From contig JAKLJW010000009.1 of NCBI GenBank assembly GCA_023150935.1, positions 1 to 64,000 of the forward strand: a stretch of 64,000 bases of DNA, in the 5' to 3' direction. The notes below the pieces were generated by a model. The model searched no databases, was not told where the DNA came from, and worked only from the letters and a program-made list of their open reading frames with translations. A program made the translations under genes and the position numbers. This DNA is from Candidatus Binatia bacterium (GTDB lineage Bacteria > Desulfobacterota > Binatia > HRBIN30). Below, one piece after another: positions 1-9,071 of this stretch (its first letter is position 1; each line of letters begins with the position of its first letter).

Positions 1-160
1 CACAGCCTGCGCGAGGCCGCCGCAGCTTACAGCCGCCATCCCGGCGCCGAAAATGCCTCGATAAGCCTCTGCGGGGGGTAATCTATTCGAGCGAAACTCA
101 GCTGTTTCAGTGTGTTCTGAAGGTCCGACCCGGAAGGACCGGAAGGACCCGGGAAATCAA

Positions 161-235
161 GGGTGAGTGAAGGGGCTCGAACCCTCAACCCCTGGAGCCA
201 CAGTCCAGTGCTCTACCGATTGAGCTACACTCACC
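161..235 (-). tRNA. tRNA-His (GTG)
   Basis: Read on the minus strand, the segment folds as a full cloverleaf. It has an acceptor GGTGAGTG pairing with CACTCACC, a D arm with AGCTCAATCGGTAGAGC, an anticodon stem CTGGA/TCCAG around the loop CTGTGGC, and a T arm with GGTTCGAGCC. The anticodon GTG gives histidine, and the extra 5' G opposite a C discriminator is the usual tRNA-His feature. The 3' CCA is not encoded, since TTGAT follows. It lies on the same strand just after aroQ. Confidence 0.95.
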
Positions 236-270
236 GCACACAGCGGCAGCACACAGTCGCACGACCGGCG

Positions 271-298
271 CTCGGGAACGCTCCCCGAGACAGGGAGC
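271..298 (-). terminator. putative hairpin downstream of aroQ
   Basis: CTCGGG (271-276) pairs with CCCGAG (284-289), and an alternative stem GCTCCC (280-285) pairs with GGGAGC (293-298). It sits between the aroQ stop and tRNA-His. There is no U-tract, so a terminator role is only a suggestion; processing of a tRNA-containing transcript is also possible. Confidence 0.3.
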
Positions 299-403
299 TA
301 CTCCGCACGCAATACGCGAACGCCTCAGCACACGCAAGGGTCGGAAGAACACCGGCGAGGCGAAACCAGGGTGAAGACCGGCGCCTTCCGGTCGGCCGTG
401 GAA

Positions 404-886
404 CTAGCCCGCCGCCCCCCGCCGCGACAACAGCGCGGCGGCGGCCCGCAGACCGAGCCGGTAGCTCTCCGCGCCGAATCCTACAATCTGACCGACCGCA
501 ATGTCGGCGATCAGCGAACGGTGCCGGAAGTCCTCTCGCCTGTATGTGTTCGACAGGTGCACCTCGACCACCGGCAGACCGCTGGCGAGCAGCGCATCGC
601 GAATCGCCACACTGGTGTGCGTGTACGCCCCGGCGTTGATGACGATGACATCCGCGGTCCCGCGCGCCGCCTGAATGCGATCGACCAGCGCGCCCTCGCT
701 GTTCGACTGGTAAGTCTGCAACGCCAATCCGAGTGCATGTGAAAGCTCGAGCAGGCTCGCGTCGATGTCCGCCAGCGTCTCCCGCCCGTATACGTCAGGT
801 TCGCGGCTGCCGAGTAAGTTGAGGTTCGGCCCGTGCACGACCAGCACGTGCGGCACGAGATCGGATTTCTTCGCCTTGGCCATCAT
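404..886 (-). CDS. aroQ: 3-dehydroquinate dehydratase, type II
   Basis: Third step of the shikimate pathway: trans-dehydration of 3-dehydroquinate to 3-dehydroshikimate by a cytosolic dodecamer. The 160-residue length is normal for type II enzymes. The active-site stretch [17 protein letters not shown] (residues 18-34) contains the catalytic Tyr33 and flexible-loop Arg28. [17 protein letters not shown] and EVHLSN are also family signatures. I chose the ATG at 886 because GAGGCGG precedes it; a second ATG follows immediately, and an in-frame start at 919 only adds a non-conserved extension. It is the last protein gene of the pil-aro transcription unit, separated from aroB by two lipoprotein genes. 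Confidence 0.95.
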   Translation of the reverse strand: MMAKAKKSDLVPHVLVVHGPNLNLLGSREPDVYGRETLADIDASLLELSHALGLALQTYQSNSEGALVDRIQAARGTADVIVINAGAYTHTSVAIRDALLASGLPVVEVHLSNTYRREDFRHRSLIADIAVGQIVGFGAESYRLGLRAAAALLSRRGAAG

Positions 887-1029
887 GCCGCCGCCTCTAT
901 CAAAGGAGAGCGGCAGCACGCCAGCCCTTCCGCATTGACACGCCCGCCCCGCACGCGGTCTGACCGAATCCCCCGATCGTCTTTTGGTTCAGCCTCCGTG
1001 CCTCATCGCCTCCGCAGTCAAGACGCAGC

Positions 1030-4000
1030 TCAATTCACGGTGCCCGTCGCCACGATGAACGTTCCGTTCCCGTTGACGGACTGGATGGTGACGCTCACGG
1101 TTGTCGGCGTCGCCTGCGTCGTCGTCGGGTCGGGGTCCGAGAGCACGAACTGGAACTGCGTTGCACCCAGCACGAGCTGATTGAACGATTGCACGTCCGG
1201 AACCGTGATGCTGCCGCCGGCCAGCGTACCGACTGTGGCGGTAACGTTGATCGTCGATCCGCCGACGATGGGGTTACGGAGGTCGTCGTGCACGTTGATC
1301 GTAAAGGTCATCGACCCGCCGTTCGGGATGTTGAACGGGTTGCACGGCGGGCTGCTGCAACTATCGACCGTCACGGCCTGCAGGGGACCCGAGAACGTCA
1401 CCCAGGTCTTGTCGAAAACGACCATATTGTTGTCCCACACCAGCGTCGTCCCCTGCGCGTCCCAGATACCGTCGGCGTTCAGGTCGATGAACCGCTCGAA
1501 CTGCGTGTTCACGTTGAACATGTCGTTGCACAGCGGGCTCGGCGGAGCGATCGGGCAGGCCGCATCGAGCGGCGGGTACGGCCGGAAGTCGATGTACGGC
1601 TCGGGCTCGTCGTCGGTGAGGATGAGGTCGACGCCGGTGTCGAAAATGCCGTTGCCGTTGTTGTCGACGAACGACTCCTCGCCACGGGTATAGGCCATCA
1701 CGGTAACGATGCCGGTGGGCGTGAAGATGCCCTCGCTGAGTAAGGTCGCCGTGGCGATACCAGAGGCGTCGGTGGTCGTCGGACTGACGACGCTGGCGGC
1801 GTTGGTGATGAACGACACGGCAGTGCCCGGGGGCACGGCATTTCCGAAACGATCGTTGACGAAGGCCGAGACGGTGTCCTGCAGGCCGGACTGCAGGCGT
1901 CCGGCAATGTTCTGTTTCGCCGACGCGACGCTGAAGCTGTTGAACGCCGGCGGCGCACCGAGGATGCTCACTGCAGTCGATTGCCCGCTGATCGACGGGT
2001 TGCTGATCACCGTCGCCACCACTCTGACGCTGGAGGCCTGAATGCCGCTGGTGACGGTAGTGCTCGCATCCCCCGACGCATCGGTCGTGGCGCTGGATGG
2101 ATTGAGGGTTTCGGAGCCGGTACCGCTGAGCACGAACTGCACCGCGATGCCGGGAATCGGTTGACCGATCGTGTTGGTGACCCGGAAGGTGAGGGTCGAC
2201 TGCTCCGGCAGACCGGAACCCCGCACGCCGATGGTCGGCGGCACGGCCCCGAGGAACTGCACGGAGCCGGCGGGTGCCGTGGCGGTCGCCGTCGGCGTGA
2301 ACGTGGCGGCGCCGGGCGGCAGTGTCGGCGTGGACGTCGGGGTGTTGGTTATCGTCGGCGGCACGCTGTTGGTCGGGGTCGGCGTCGGCCGCAGATCGGG
2401 GAGCACGATGGTTGCATCGTCGAAGATGCTGCCGCCTCCGGCCGTGGCGACGGTAGCCCGCACGGTCACGGTCGCGCCCTGCTGGGCCTGACTGAACTTG
2501 ATGCACGACAGCGCATCTCCCGGCTGCGGCACCACCGGGAAGCCGAGCTGGCACGGCGCGCCCTGACCGGTGAATCCCGGGCTGGTCACAGATACGCCGG
2601 GCACTGGCGGCACCAGACTGAACTGCACAGGAATGCCGTTGGGCACGACCGACCCTGTGCTGGTGGTGACGAGGGCGCTGATAACCGAACTCAGCGTCCC
2701 GTCGCCGTTGTTAGATGCCTGATTGACGAACAGCGCCACGACGATACTAGCCGCCGCTGGCGTTGCCGTCGGCGTCGTGCTCGGCGTCGGCGTCTGGGTC
2801 GGCGTCACCGTCGGAGTGTTCGTCGGGGTCGGCGTGAACGTCGGCGTGTTGGTGGGCGTCGGGGTGAACGTCGGTGTCGACGTCTTCGTCCCCGTCGGCG
2901 TCGGCCGCATATCCGGCAGTACGATCGCCTGGGTATCGCTGATCGTACCGGAGCCCGTGCTCACCGTCGCCCGCACGGTCACCGTCGTGCCGCCGAGGGC
3001 GGCGTTGTACTTCACGCACGACAGGGCATCGCCCGGCTGTGGCACCACCGGGAACGCCAGCGTGCAGGGTTGCGCCCGGCCGGTGAGACCGGGGCTGGTC
3101 ACCGACACGCCGGCCGGCACCGGAGCGACGAGGCTGAACTGCACCGGCACGTCGTTCGGCACCGCTGCCCCCGTGCTGTCGGTCACCAGCGCGCTGATCA
3201 CGCTGCTGAACGTCCCGTCGCCGTTGTTCGACGCCTGATTCACGAACAGCGCCACCTGGATGTGCGCTGCCACCGGCGTCGCCGTCGCGGTGCGCGTCGG
3301 GGTCATCGTCGGGGTGAAAGTGTGAGTCGGGGTGAACGTTTCGGTATTCGTCGGCGTCTGGGTGGGGCTGGGTGTCGCCGTCTTCGTACCGGTCGCGGTT
3401 GGCCGCAGATCGGGAAGAACGAGCGCCTGCGTGTTGCTGACCGTTCCCGAACCCGTGGACACCTCGGCACGGACAGTGACCGACGTCAGGCTGAGGGCCT
3501 GGTCGTACTTGATGCACGACAGCGCATCGCCGGGCTGAGCCACGACCGGGAAGCCCAGAGTGCATGGGGCACCCGCGCCGGTAAGGCCCGGACTGGTCAC
3601 CGACACTCCCGGAACCGGGCTCACCAGACTGAACTGCACCGGGATACCGTTCTGCACCGCGGCGCCCGTACTGTCGGTCACCAGGGCGCTGATCACGCTG
3701 CTGAACGTGCCGTCGCCGTTGTTCGACGCCTGGTTGACGAACAGCGCGACGCGGATGTTGGCGGCCGCGGGCGTCGCCGTCGGTGTGCGCGTCGGCGTCT
3801 CGGTCGCCGGAACGGGGGTAAAGCTCGCCGTCGGCGTCGGCCGGTTGTCCGGAAGCAGGATGGGCCGGACGTCCTCAAGAGTGCCGCCGCTGGCGGTCTG
3901 CACGCGGGCGCGGACCGACACCGAGGTTCCCTGCAGGCTCTGGATGTACTTGATGCACGACAGCGCGTCACCGGGCTGCGGCACCACGGTGAAGTTCACC

Positions 4001-7000
4001 GTACACGGCGGCGGCTGGTGGCTCAGGCCGGGGCTGGTCACCGACACGCCGGCGACCGGGCTCACCAGGCTGAACTCGACGGCCACGCCGTCACCGATGG
4101 CAACGCCGTTGACATCGGTCACCAGCGCGCCGATCACGCTGGTGAAGCTGCCGTCGCCGTTGTCGCTGCGCTGGTTCACGAACAGATCGAGTCGGATGAA
4201 GGCGGCGCCCGGGGTCGGCCGTGGGGTCGGTGTAACCGTCGGGGTCGCCACGGGCGGCTCGGTAACGGTCGGGGTCGGTGTGGCGGGCCCTTCGACCGTG
4301 ACGCCTGCGGAGGCGGTGCGTCCGAGGGCGTCGCTGACCGTCAGGGTATAGTTACCCGGCAGATCGCCGGCGGTGAAGGTCACGGAGCCGCCGGAGGTCG
4401 GAACGCTGGTCGCACTCAGACAGCCACCGCCGGCAGCAATCGTGAACGGCGGCGCGCCGCCACTGACAATGAAAGTCTGACTGACACCGTTGCAACTGGT
4501 CGGCGGAGCCCCGGTGCCCGCGCGCAGAGCGGCCTGCGTCGGTACGACGGCCGGCGTCGGTGGGACCGGCGTCGCGCTCGGCACCGGCGTCGCGCTCGGC
4601 TCGATGGTCGGGGTGGGCGTTGGTGCCGCCTCGAATGTGATTGCATCCTGCACGGTCACCGAACCGTTCCCGCCCGCGGGCAACGAGTCGACGTCAGAAT
4701 CGATTTCCACGATCACCGCATCGGTCGAGCTCTCGGTCGAGGTCGGCGAGTTGTCGTTAATCGTGAAAAAGAAGCGGCTGATGCCGTCGACGATAACGTT
4801 GTTGGTCTGGGCGTCCGGCAGCGTGAACGAACTGATCCCGAGGACACGTCCGCGGCGCCCGCTCACTGAGACGTTGATGGTCGATCCACCGACAATCGGA
4901 TTGCCGACACCGGGGCTTCCGATCGGATCGGGATTGTCGCTGACGATCAGGGTGTAATCCACCGACCCGCCCGCCGGCACGGTGCTGCTGCCGGAACGCA
5001 GCAGGAGCACACGAGTGTGGGCGGAGAACGTGGTGCAAATCGATTCGAAGATCACCACCGGCTCGCTGCAGGAAACGGTGCCGCTGCCCTGATCGAGATC
5101 CCAGATGCCGTTGAAGTTGAGATCCACGAACTGCTCGCCGTCCTGATGCACGCCGTCGCAGTTTTCGTCGTAGTAAGGTTCGGAGATTAGCAGCAACTCG
5201 TCGCCCTCGTCGCACACGCCACTGCCGTTGGTGTCGACGAAAGGCCGCTCTCCACGCGTCGTCGCCAGACTCGCGACGATACCGTTGTCCGACACGGGGG
5301 CTTGCGACACGAGAACGCCGCCGGCCTGGCCGAGTTCGTTGGTCGGCGTCTGTTTGCCGATCGCGCCGCCGAGGGTGGTGAATGTCACCGCCGTCCCCGG
5401 CGGGACCGGGTTGCCGAACCGGTCCGCCACGAAGGCTACCAGTGCGTCCTCGAGGCCGAAGGTCACGCGGCCGGAAATGTTGGCGAACTCGTGGGTGAGA
5501 CTGAAATTCGGCTGCGACGGCGGACCGCCGAGTATGCTCACGGCCGTCGAGCGGGTGATCAGCGGCGGGGTATCCATGTAGGCGGTGACCTGAACGCTAA
5601 TGGCCCGTTGGCCGCTGGTCAGGGTTACCTTCACCTCGCCGTTGTCGTCGGTGACGGCCTGCGCCGGCGCCAGCGACTCGGTCGACACGCGCGCCAGGGA
5701 GAATTTCACCGTCATGCCGGCGGCGGGGTCGCCGAACGAATCGGTCACTCTGAAGGTTAGAACCGACTGTTCCGGCAGGCCGGATCCGCGCACGCCGATT
5801 TGTTGCGGTTGGGCGCCGATGAACTCGATCGCCGCGGGCTGGGCGCTGCCCGGGGTCGGGGTCGTACCGCCGCCCGTATTCTTGATCGAGAACTCGACGT
5901 TTTCGAGCTGGATACCGCCACCGGCAACGCGGACGGTACCGGTTCCCGTGGCGGTGCCGGGGGGAATAACCAGGGTGGCGTTGGCTTCGCCGTTGGCATC
6001 GGTGAGGACGGAGCGGTCGATGCTGCCGACGGTGGTCATGAACCGCAGGCGCACGTTCTCCACGGGTTGGAGGTTGGCGGCGGAAATGGTGGCGCGAACC
6101 ACGCCGATGCCCTCGGCGGCGTTGCTGACGGAGATCGTTGGCGGCACGACGCGGGCAACCAGATCGTTGAGCACGCCGGGCAGCGTCAGTGCCGTGCCTC
6201 CCACGCTGCTGACGACGCCGCCGGCGCTGGCCCGCACGCGGATTTCGCTGCCCCTCTGGATGATGGGGTACTTGATGCAGGTGATGGCGTCACCCGGTTG
6301 CGAACTCACCGGAATTCCGGTTTGCACAGGGAACTGGCTCACATCGCACGGCGGCAACGCATTGGTGGTCGTGTTGCTCGAAACGACGACGTTGCGCGCG
6401 GGGTCGAACGGGTCTTCGACGCAGGTACCGCCGTCGCACTCCGTGCTGCTGCCGCACGTTTCGCCGTCGCGCGGACCGCCCGAACAAATGCGCCGCAGCA
6501 TCATCTCGAAGAACACCGGGGTGCCATCCTCGACGGTATTGCCGTGGGCGTCGATCACGATGGCGCTGGCGGTCGCGAGCAGGGTGCCGTCGTTGTTGTC
6601 GATGAAGAAGCTGTTGATCGCCAGACCGATGCGGCTCACCGGGCCGGAGGTGACCGTAACCACGGTCTGTTGCTCGATCAGCGGTTTCGGCACCCCATAC
6701 ACGGTCGTATCCGTACACGCCGCGACGGTCACGGGCCCGGCACCCGTCCCGGCTCGGAGCTGGATCACCGCAAAGCCCGCAACGTCGGAAAGGACCGACG
6801 GATCGTCGGGATTGCACAGCGTGGTTGCCGCCGGCGTGGGCGCCGGAGTCCCTCCGGTCGGCGGCGGTAAGATCACCGCGCCTTCGGCGCTCTGCGAAGA
6901 GACCACATGGTAGTACACGCGCGCACCGGCAAGCGGATTACCGCCGTTGTCAAACACGCGGCCCAGTACGGAGCTGAGAGTCACGCCACCCGAGCCGGAC

Positions 7001-8331
7001 ACCTGAATACGGGTCGGACTCGCCCCGAGGACGATCTCGGCCGGCTCGCCCGGCGGCACGCCGGGAATGCGTCCGCCGGGAGGCACCCGCCCCTGGACGA
7101 CGTAGAATGACGCCGAACCCGTGACTCCGCCGGCGGTGGCACGCACCTGGTACGGAGTATCGAGCGCCACGACGCCGACGGGCACCTCGACAAGCGAGGT
7201 CGCCACGCCGCCCTGCGACCCCACCACCTTGGTGCGGTCGACGAGTGGATTCACTCTTCCGACCGAAGTGATGAACAGCACGTCGATGTCATTGATCGGG
7301 TTGTTGTCGGCATCGAAGACGGAAGCCTTCAGATTGATCGTCCCGCCGACCTCGTTCCCTACCGACGGCGGGTCGGCCTCGAGAACGATCGCCGCCACAG
7401 GCTTATTGCTCCCCCCGGACACCACGTTGACCGTGTTGGTGCCGCTGATGCCGCACGCTGACGCCGTCAGCTTCAGTTGCCCGAACGGCGTGTCCGGCGG
7501 CAGCACGAGCTGCGACACCGCATTGCCGGCGTTGTCGGTGGCAACCACCTGCGGCGAGAAGGGCGAGATTCGCGGATCGACGTCGAAAAGGATGTTCACG
7601 TTCTGCACCGGCAGGTTGTTCTGGTCGAACGCGAAGGCGTTGACGGTCACGGTGCCGCCGCTCTGTCCGCTGATGTTGATCGGATCGGCAAGGAGGATGA
7701 TGGTCCGGAGACTCTCGCACGGCTGCGGGGTGGGCGTCTGCGTCGGGCCGACGGTGCCGGTGCGCGTGGTCGTCGGAGTTCGCCCGCCGGAGCCGCGCAC
7801 GATCAGGACGAACGGCACGGTCATACCGGGGAAGTCGGTTGCCGTCGCCAGCAGCTCGGATGCCCCGTCGTGCACCCCCCGGAACGTGCCGTTGAGAACG
7901 CCGCCGGCGTCGGTGAAGCCTTTTCCGTCCGGCGGGGTGAGGACCTGCAGCCCGGACCCGGCGGAGACGTAGATCGGCTGATTGGCGCGCGGCCGGTCGT
8001 TGCGATCGAGAAGCGTAACCTGGAACTCCTGGGTTTCGCCGTTGACCACGACGACGTCGTCGACCGCGAGGGTTATCGACCCGTCGCTCGTATAGACCGT
8101 GTTCTGGTTGATGACGGTGGCCGGCCTCGGCGTCGACGTCGCCTGCGGCGTCGGCGATGGCGAAGCGACCCGGGTTGCCGACGGCGGCGGCGTGGGCGAC
8201 GGCGCTCGCGTCGGCGACGCCCCACCCGCGGAACCGCCACCACTGCCGCTTCCGCCTCCACCACCGCACGCGGCCACGAGGGCCGCCAGCATCAGGGATG
8301 CCCACGTATGCCGGCCGATCGCGCGTCTCAT
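1030..8331 (-). CDS. giant Ig-like/Thr-Pro-rich surface lipoprotein (2433 aa)
   Basis: Function unknown; probably an extracellular adhesin-like or surface-layer protein. A signal peptide ends in the lipobox LVAAC (Cys22), followed by a Gly/Ser-rich run and Thr-Pro linkers. The body is many beta-rich Ig-like segments of bacterial Big type, with phrases such as VTDxxGxPVxxGTPVxF. Near the C-terminal half, four about 120-residue units (each starting near xVALFVNQxSNNGDG and carrying PGDALSCIKY) alternate with TP-rich spacers, and one larger block occurs twice. DNGNGIFD and DLNADGIWD look like calcium-binding loops. The ATG at 8331 follows GAGGAGAGG; an upstream GTG at 8367 would overlap the previous stop as GTGA. 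It sits between aroB and aroQ in a pil operon. The 4-Cys motif lies near nt 6421-6490. Confidence 0.85.
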   Translation of the reverse strand: MRRAIGRHTWASLMLAALVAACGGGGGSGSGGGSAGGASPTRAPSPTPPPSATRVASPSPTPQATSTPRPATVINQNTVYTSDGSITLAVDDVVVVNGETQEFQVTLLDRNDRPRANQPIYVSAGSGLQVLTPPDGKGFTDAGGVLNGTFRGVHDGASELLATATDFPGMTVPFVLIVRGSGGRTPTTTRTGTVGPTQTPTPQPCESLRTIILLADPINISGQSGGTVTVNAFAFDQNNLPVQNVNILFDVDPRISPFSPQVVATDNAGNAVSQLVLPPDTPFGQLKLTASACGISGTNTVNVVSGGSNKPVAAIVLEADPPSVGNEVGGTINLKASVFDADNNPINDIDVLFITSVGRVNPLVDRTKVVGSQGGVATSLVEVPVGVVALDTPYQVRATAGGVTGSASFYVVQGRVPPGGRIPGVPPGEPAEIVLGASPTRIQVSGSGGVTLSSVLGRVFDNGGNPLAGARVYYHVVSSQSAEGAVILPPPTGGTPAPTPAATTLCNPDDPSVLSDVAGFAVIQLRAGTGAGPVTVAACTDTTVYGVPKPLIEQQTVVTVTSGPVSRIGLAINSFFIDNNDGTLLATASAIVIDAHGNTVEDGTPVFFEMMLRRICSGGPRDGETCGSSTECDGGTCVEDPFDPARNVVVSSNTTTNALPPCDVSQFPVQTGIPVSSQPGDAITCIKYPIIQRGSEIRVRASAGGVVSSVGGTALTLPGVLNDLVARVVPPTISVSNAAEGIGVVRATISAANLQPVENVRLRFMTTVGSIDRSVLTDANGEANATLVIPPGTATGTGTVRVAGGGIQLENVEFSIKNTGGGTTPTPGSAQPAAIEFIGAQPQQIGVRGSGLPEQSVLTFRVTDSFGDPAAGMTVKFSLARVSTESLAPAQAVTDDNGEVKVTLTSGQRAISVQVTAYMDTPPLITRSTAVSILGGPPSQPNFSLTHEFANISGRVTFGLEDALVAFVADRFGNPVPPGTAVTFTTLGGAIGKQTPTNELGQAGGVLVSQAPVSDNGIVASLATTRGERPFVDTNGSGVCDEGDELLLISEPYYDENCDGVHQDGEQFVDLNFNGIWDLDQGSGTVSCSEPVVIFESICTTFSAHTRVLLLRSGSSTVPAGGSVDYTLIVSDNPDPIGSPGVGNPIVGGSTINVSVSGRRGRVLGISSFTLPDAQTNNVIVDGISRFFFTINDNSPTSTESSTDAVIVEIDSDVDSLPAGGNGSVTVQDAITFEAAPTPTPTIEPSATPVPSATPVPPTPAVVPTQAALRAGTGAPPTSCNGVSQTFIVSGGAPPFTIAAGGGCLSATSVPTSGGSVTFTAGDLPGNYTLTVSDALGRTASAGVTVEGPATPTPTVTEPPVATPTVTPTPRPTPGAAFIRLDLFVNQRSDNGDGSFTSVIGALVTDVNGVAIGDGVAVEFSLVSPVAGVSVTSPGLSHQPPPCTVNFTVVPQPGDALSCIKYIQSLQGTSVSVRARVQTASGGTLEDVRPILLPDNRPTPTASFTPVPATETPTRTPTATPAAANIRVALFVNQASNNGDGTFSSVISALVTDSTGAAVQNGIPVQFSLVSPVPGVSVTSPGLTGAGAPCTLGFPVVAQPGDALSCIKYDQALSLTSVTVRAEVSTGSGTVSNTQALVLPDLRPTATGTKTATPSPTQTPTNTETFTPTHTFTPTMTPTRTATATPVAAHIQVALFVNQASNNGDGTFSSVISALVTDSTGAAVPNDVPVQFSLVAPVPAGVSVTSPGLTGRAQPCTLAFPVVPQPGDALSCVKYNAALGGTTVTVRATVSTGSGTISDTQAIVLPDMRPTPTGTKTSTPTFTPTPTNTPTFTPTPTNTPTVTPTQTPTPSTTPTATPAAASIVVALFVNQASNNGDGTLSSVISALVTTSTGSVVPNGIPVQFSLVPPVPGVSVTSPGFTGQGAPCQLGFPVVPQPGDALSCIKFSQAQQGATVTVRATVATAGGGSIFDDATIVLPDLRPTPTPTNSVPPTITNTPTSTPTLPPGAATFTPTATATAPAGSVQFLGAVPPTIGVRGSGLPEQSTLTFRVTNTIGQPIPGIAVQFVLSGTGSETLNPSSATTDASGDASTTVTSGIQASSVRVVATVISNPSISGQSTAVSILGAPPAFNSFSVASAKQNIAGRLQSGLQDTVSAFVNDRFGNAVPPGTAVSFITNAASVVSPTTTDASGIATATLLSEGIFTPTGIVTVMAYTRGEESFVDNNGNGIFDTGVDLILTDDEPEPYIDFRPYPPLDAACPIAPPSPLCNDMFNVNTQFERFIDLNADGIWDAQGTTLVWDNNMVVFDKTWVTFSGPLQAVTVDSCSSPPCNPFNIPNGGSMTFTINVHDDLRNPIVGGSTINVTATVGTLAGGSITVPDVQSFNQLVLGATQFQFVLSDPDPTTTQATPTTVSVTIQSVNGNGTFIVATGTVN
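1033..2265 (-). repeat. second copy of a 1.2-kb internal block of the giant lipoprotein
   Basis: Encodes IGVRGSGLPEQSTLTFRVT, a STAVSILG segment, DRFGNAVPPGTAVSF, a DNNGNGIFD calcium-like loop, DLNADGIWD and NPIVGGSTINV, in that order. The same order recurs at 4640-5815, so this is an internal duplication, now diverged. Confidence 0.8.
2385..4205 (-). repeat. four tandem ~370-bp repeats separated by Thr-Pro linkers
   Basis: Units at about 3835-4205, 3398-3765, 2905-3275 and 2385-2755 each encode a domain beginning near VALFVNQASNNGDGTF and ending near VLPDLRPT. Each has a Cys pair (PCTLxFPVV ... GDALSCIKY). A more diverged fifth relative lies around 6180-6660. Spacers encode PTxTPT repeats from GTCGGCGTC-type DNA. 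The middle two copies are close enough to be recombination substrates. Confidence 0.85.
4640..5815 (-). repeat. first copy of the 1.2-kb internal block of the giant lipoprotein
   Basis: Encodes IGVRGSGLPEQSVLTFRVT, STAVSILGG, DRFGNPVPPGTAVTF, DTNGSGVCDEGDE, DLNFNGIWD and NPIVGGSTINV, matching the block at 1033-2265 in order and phrasing. The cysteines in the GVCDEGDE loop are not in the other copy. Confidence 0.8.
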
Positions 8332-8363
8332 GGCCCCTCTCCTCATACTCGGGCTCGTCCGCG

Positions 8364-9044
8364 TCACTGCGGAAGCATGTCGCTGGGAACGCAGAACTGT
8401 CCGCTCGGACAGTTGCAGAATTCATCGAAGGTGATCGTGTAAGCGGTTTCGACCGTATACGTCCGCACCGGGTCGTTGCCCGTGAAAGCGATCTTTACGT
8501 TGGTCGCCCGGCCGAGTGCGCGCACGTTACCCTTGATGCGCTCCTTGGTCAGGAAGTCGATCAACAGAAGACCGCCGACGGTGGTCGGGGTCTTCAGGCA
8601 GGCAAACGTAGCGCTGGTCTGCCCGGGAACGATACAGTCGTTGTCGACCGCACAGCGGCGCCCTTCGACGTTGGAGCAGAAGCCGCCGAGCAGATTCGCG
8701 GCGATATCGTACTCGACATCGCCGAGGCCGAGGATCGGATCGAAGCTGAGGCGATACTTGCGCAGGACGATGTCCTGCTTCTGCTCGTTGATGAAGGTCG
8801 CGTTGAAGATGGTCTCCGTAAACAGCTCGAAAGTGATCTCGCTGAATATGAAGTCGACCGTGCAGAGACTGGGATCGACGTCGACGGCGGCGCTACCCGG
8901 ATTGACCGAGTCCTGCTGGTCGATATTGTTGCCGTCGAAGCCGACGAAGCGCATCACCTGCTGGTCGTTGTCCGTCGTCGAGCCACAACTCCACAGCAAT
9001 ACGGCGAGCATTGCGGTTGTCGTCACGGCGCGATTGAATTGCAT
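8364..9044 (-). CDS. hypothetical lipoprotein of the pil-aro operon
   Basis: I recognise no named family. The 226-residue product starts with a short positive N-terminus, a hydrophobic stretch and a lipobox-like LLWSC (Cys20), so it is probably a lipoprotein. The rest is mixed alpha/beta with no transmembrane segment. A Cys-rich stretch GFCSNVEGRRC...DNDC...FAC (around nt 8590-8690) resembles the four-Cys motif of the giant neighbour and of the secreted proteins at 40-46 kb. It follows aroB by 27 bp, and its stop lies 32 bp before the preferred start of the giant gene, so the two lipoproteins are probably co-expressed partners. Confidence 0.75.
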   Translation of the reverse strand: MQFNRAVTTTAMLAVLLWSCGSTTDNDQQVMRFVGFDGNNIDQQDSVNPGSAAVDVDPSLCTVDFIFSEITFELFTETIFNATFINEQKQDIVLRKYRLSFDPILGLGDVEYDIAANLLGGFCSNVEGRRCAVDNDCIVPGQTSATFACLKTPTTVGGLLLIDFLTKERIKGNVRALGRATNVKIAFTGNDPVRTYTVETAYTITFDEFCNCPSGQFCVPSDMLPQ

Positions 9045-9071
9045 GTCATCCTCCTGATCACCGGTCGTACC

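Noticed and set aside
1981..4869. Long plus-strand open frame opposite the giant lipoprotein
   Set aside because: It is Arg/Gly/His-rich shadow coding on the complement of TP-linker and Ig-like DNA. There is no start context and no domain.
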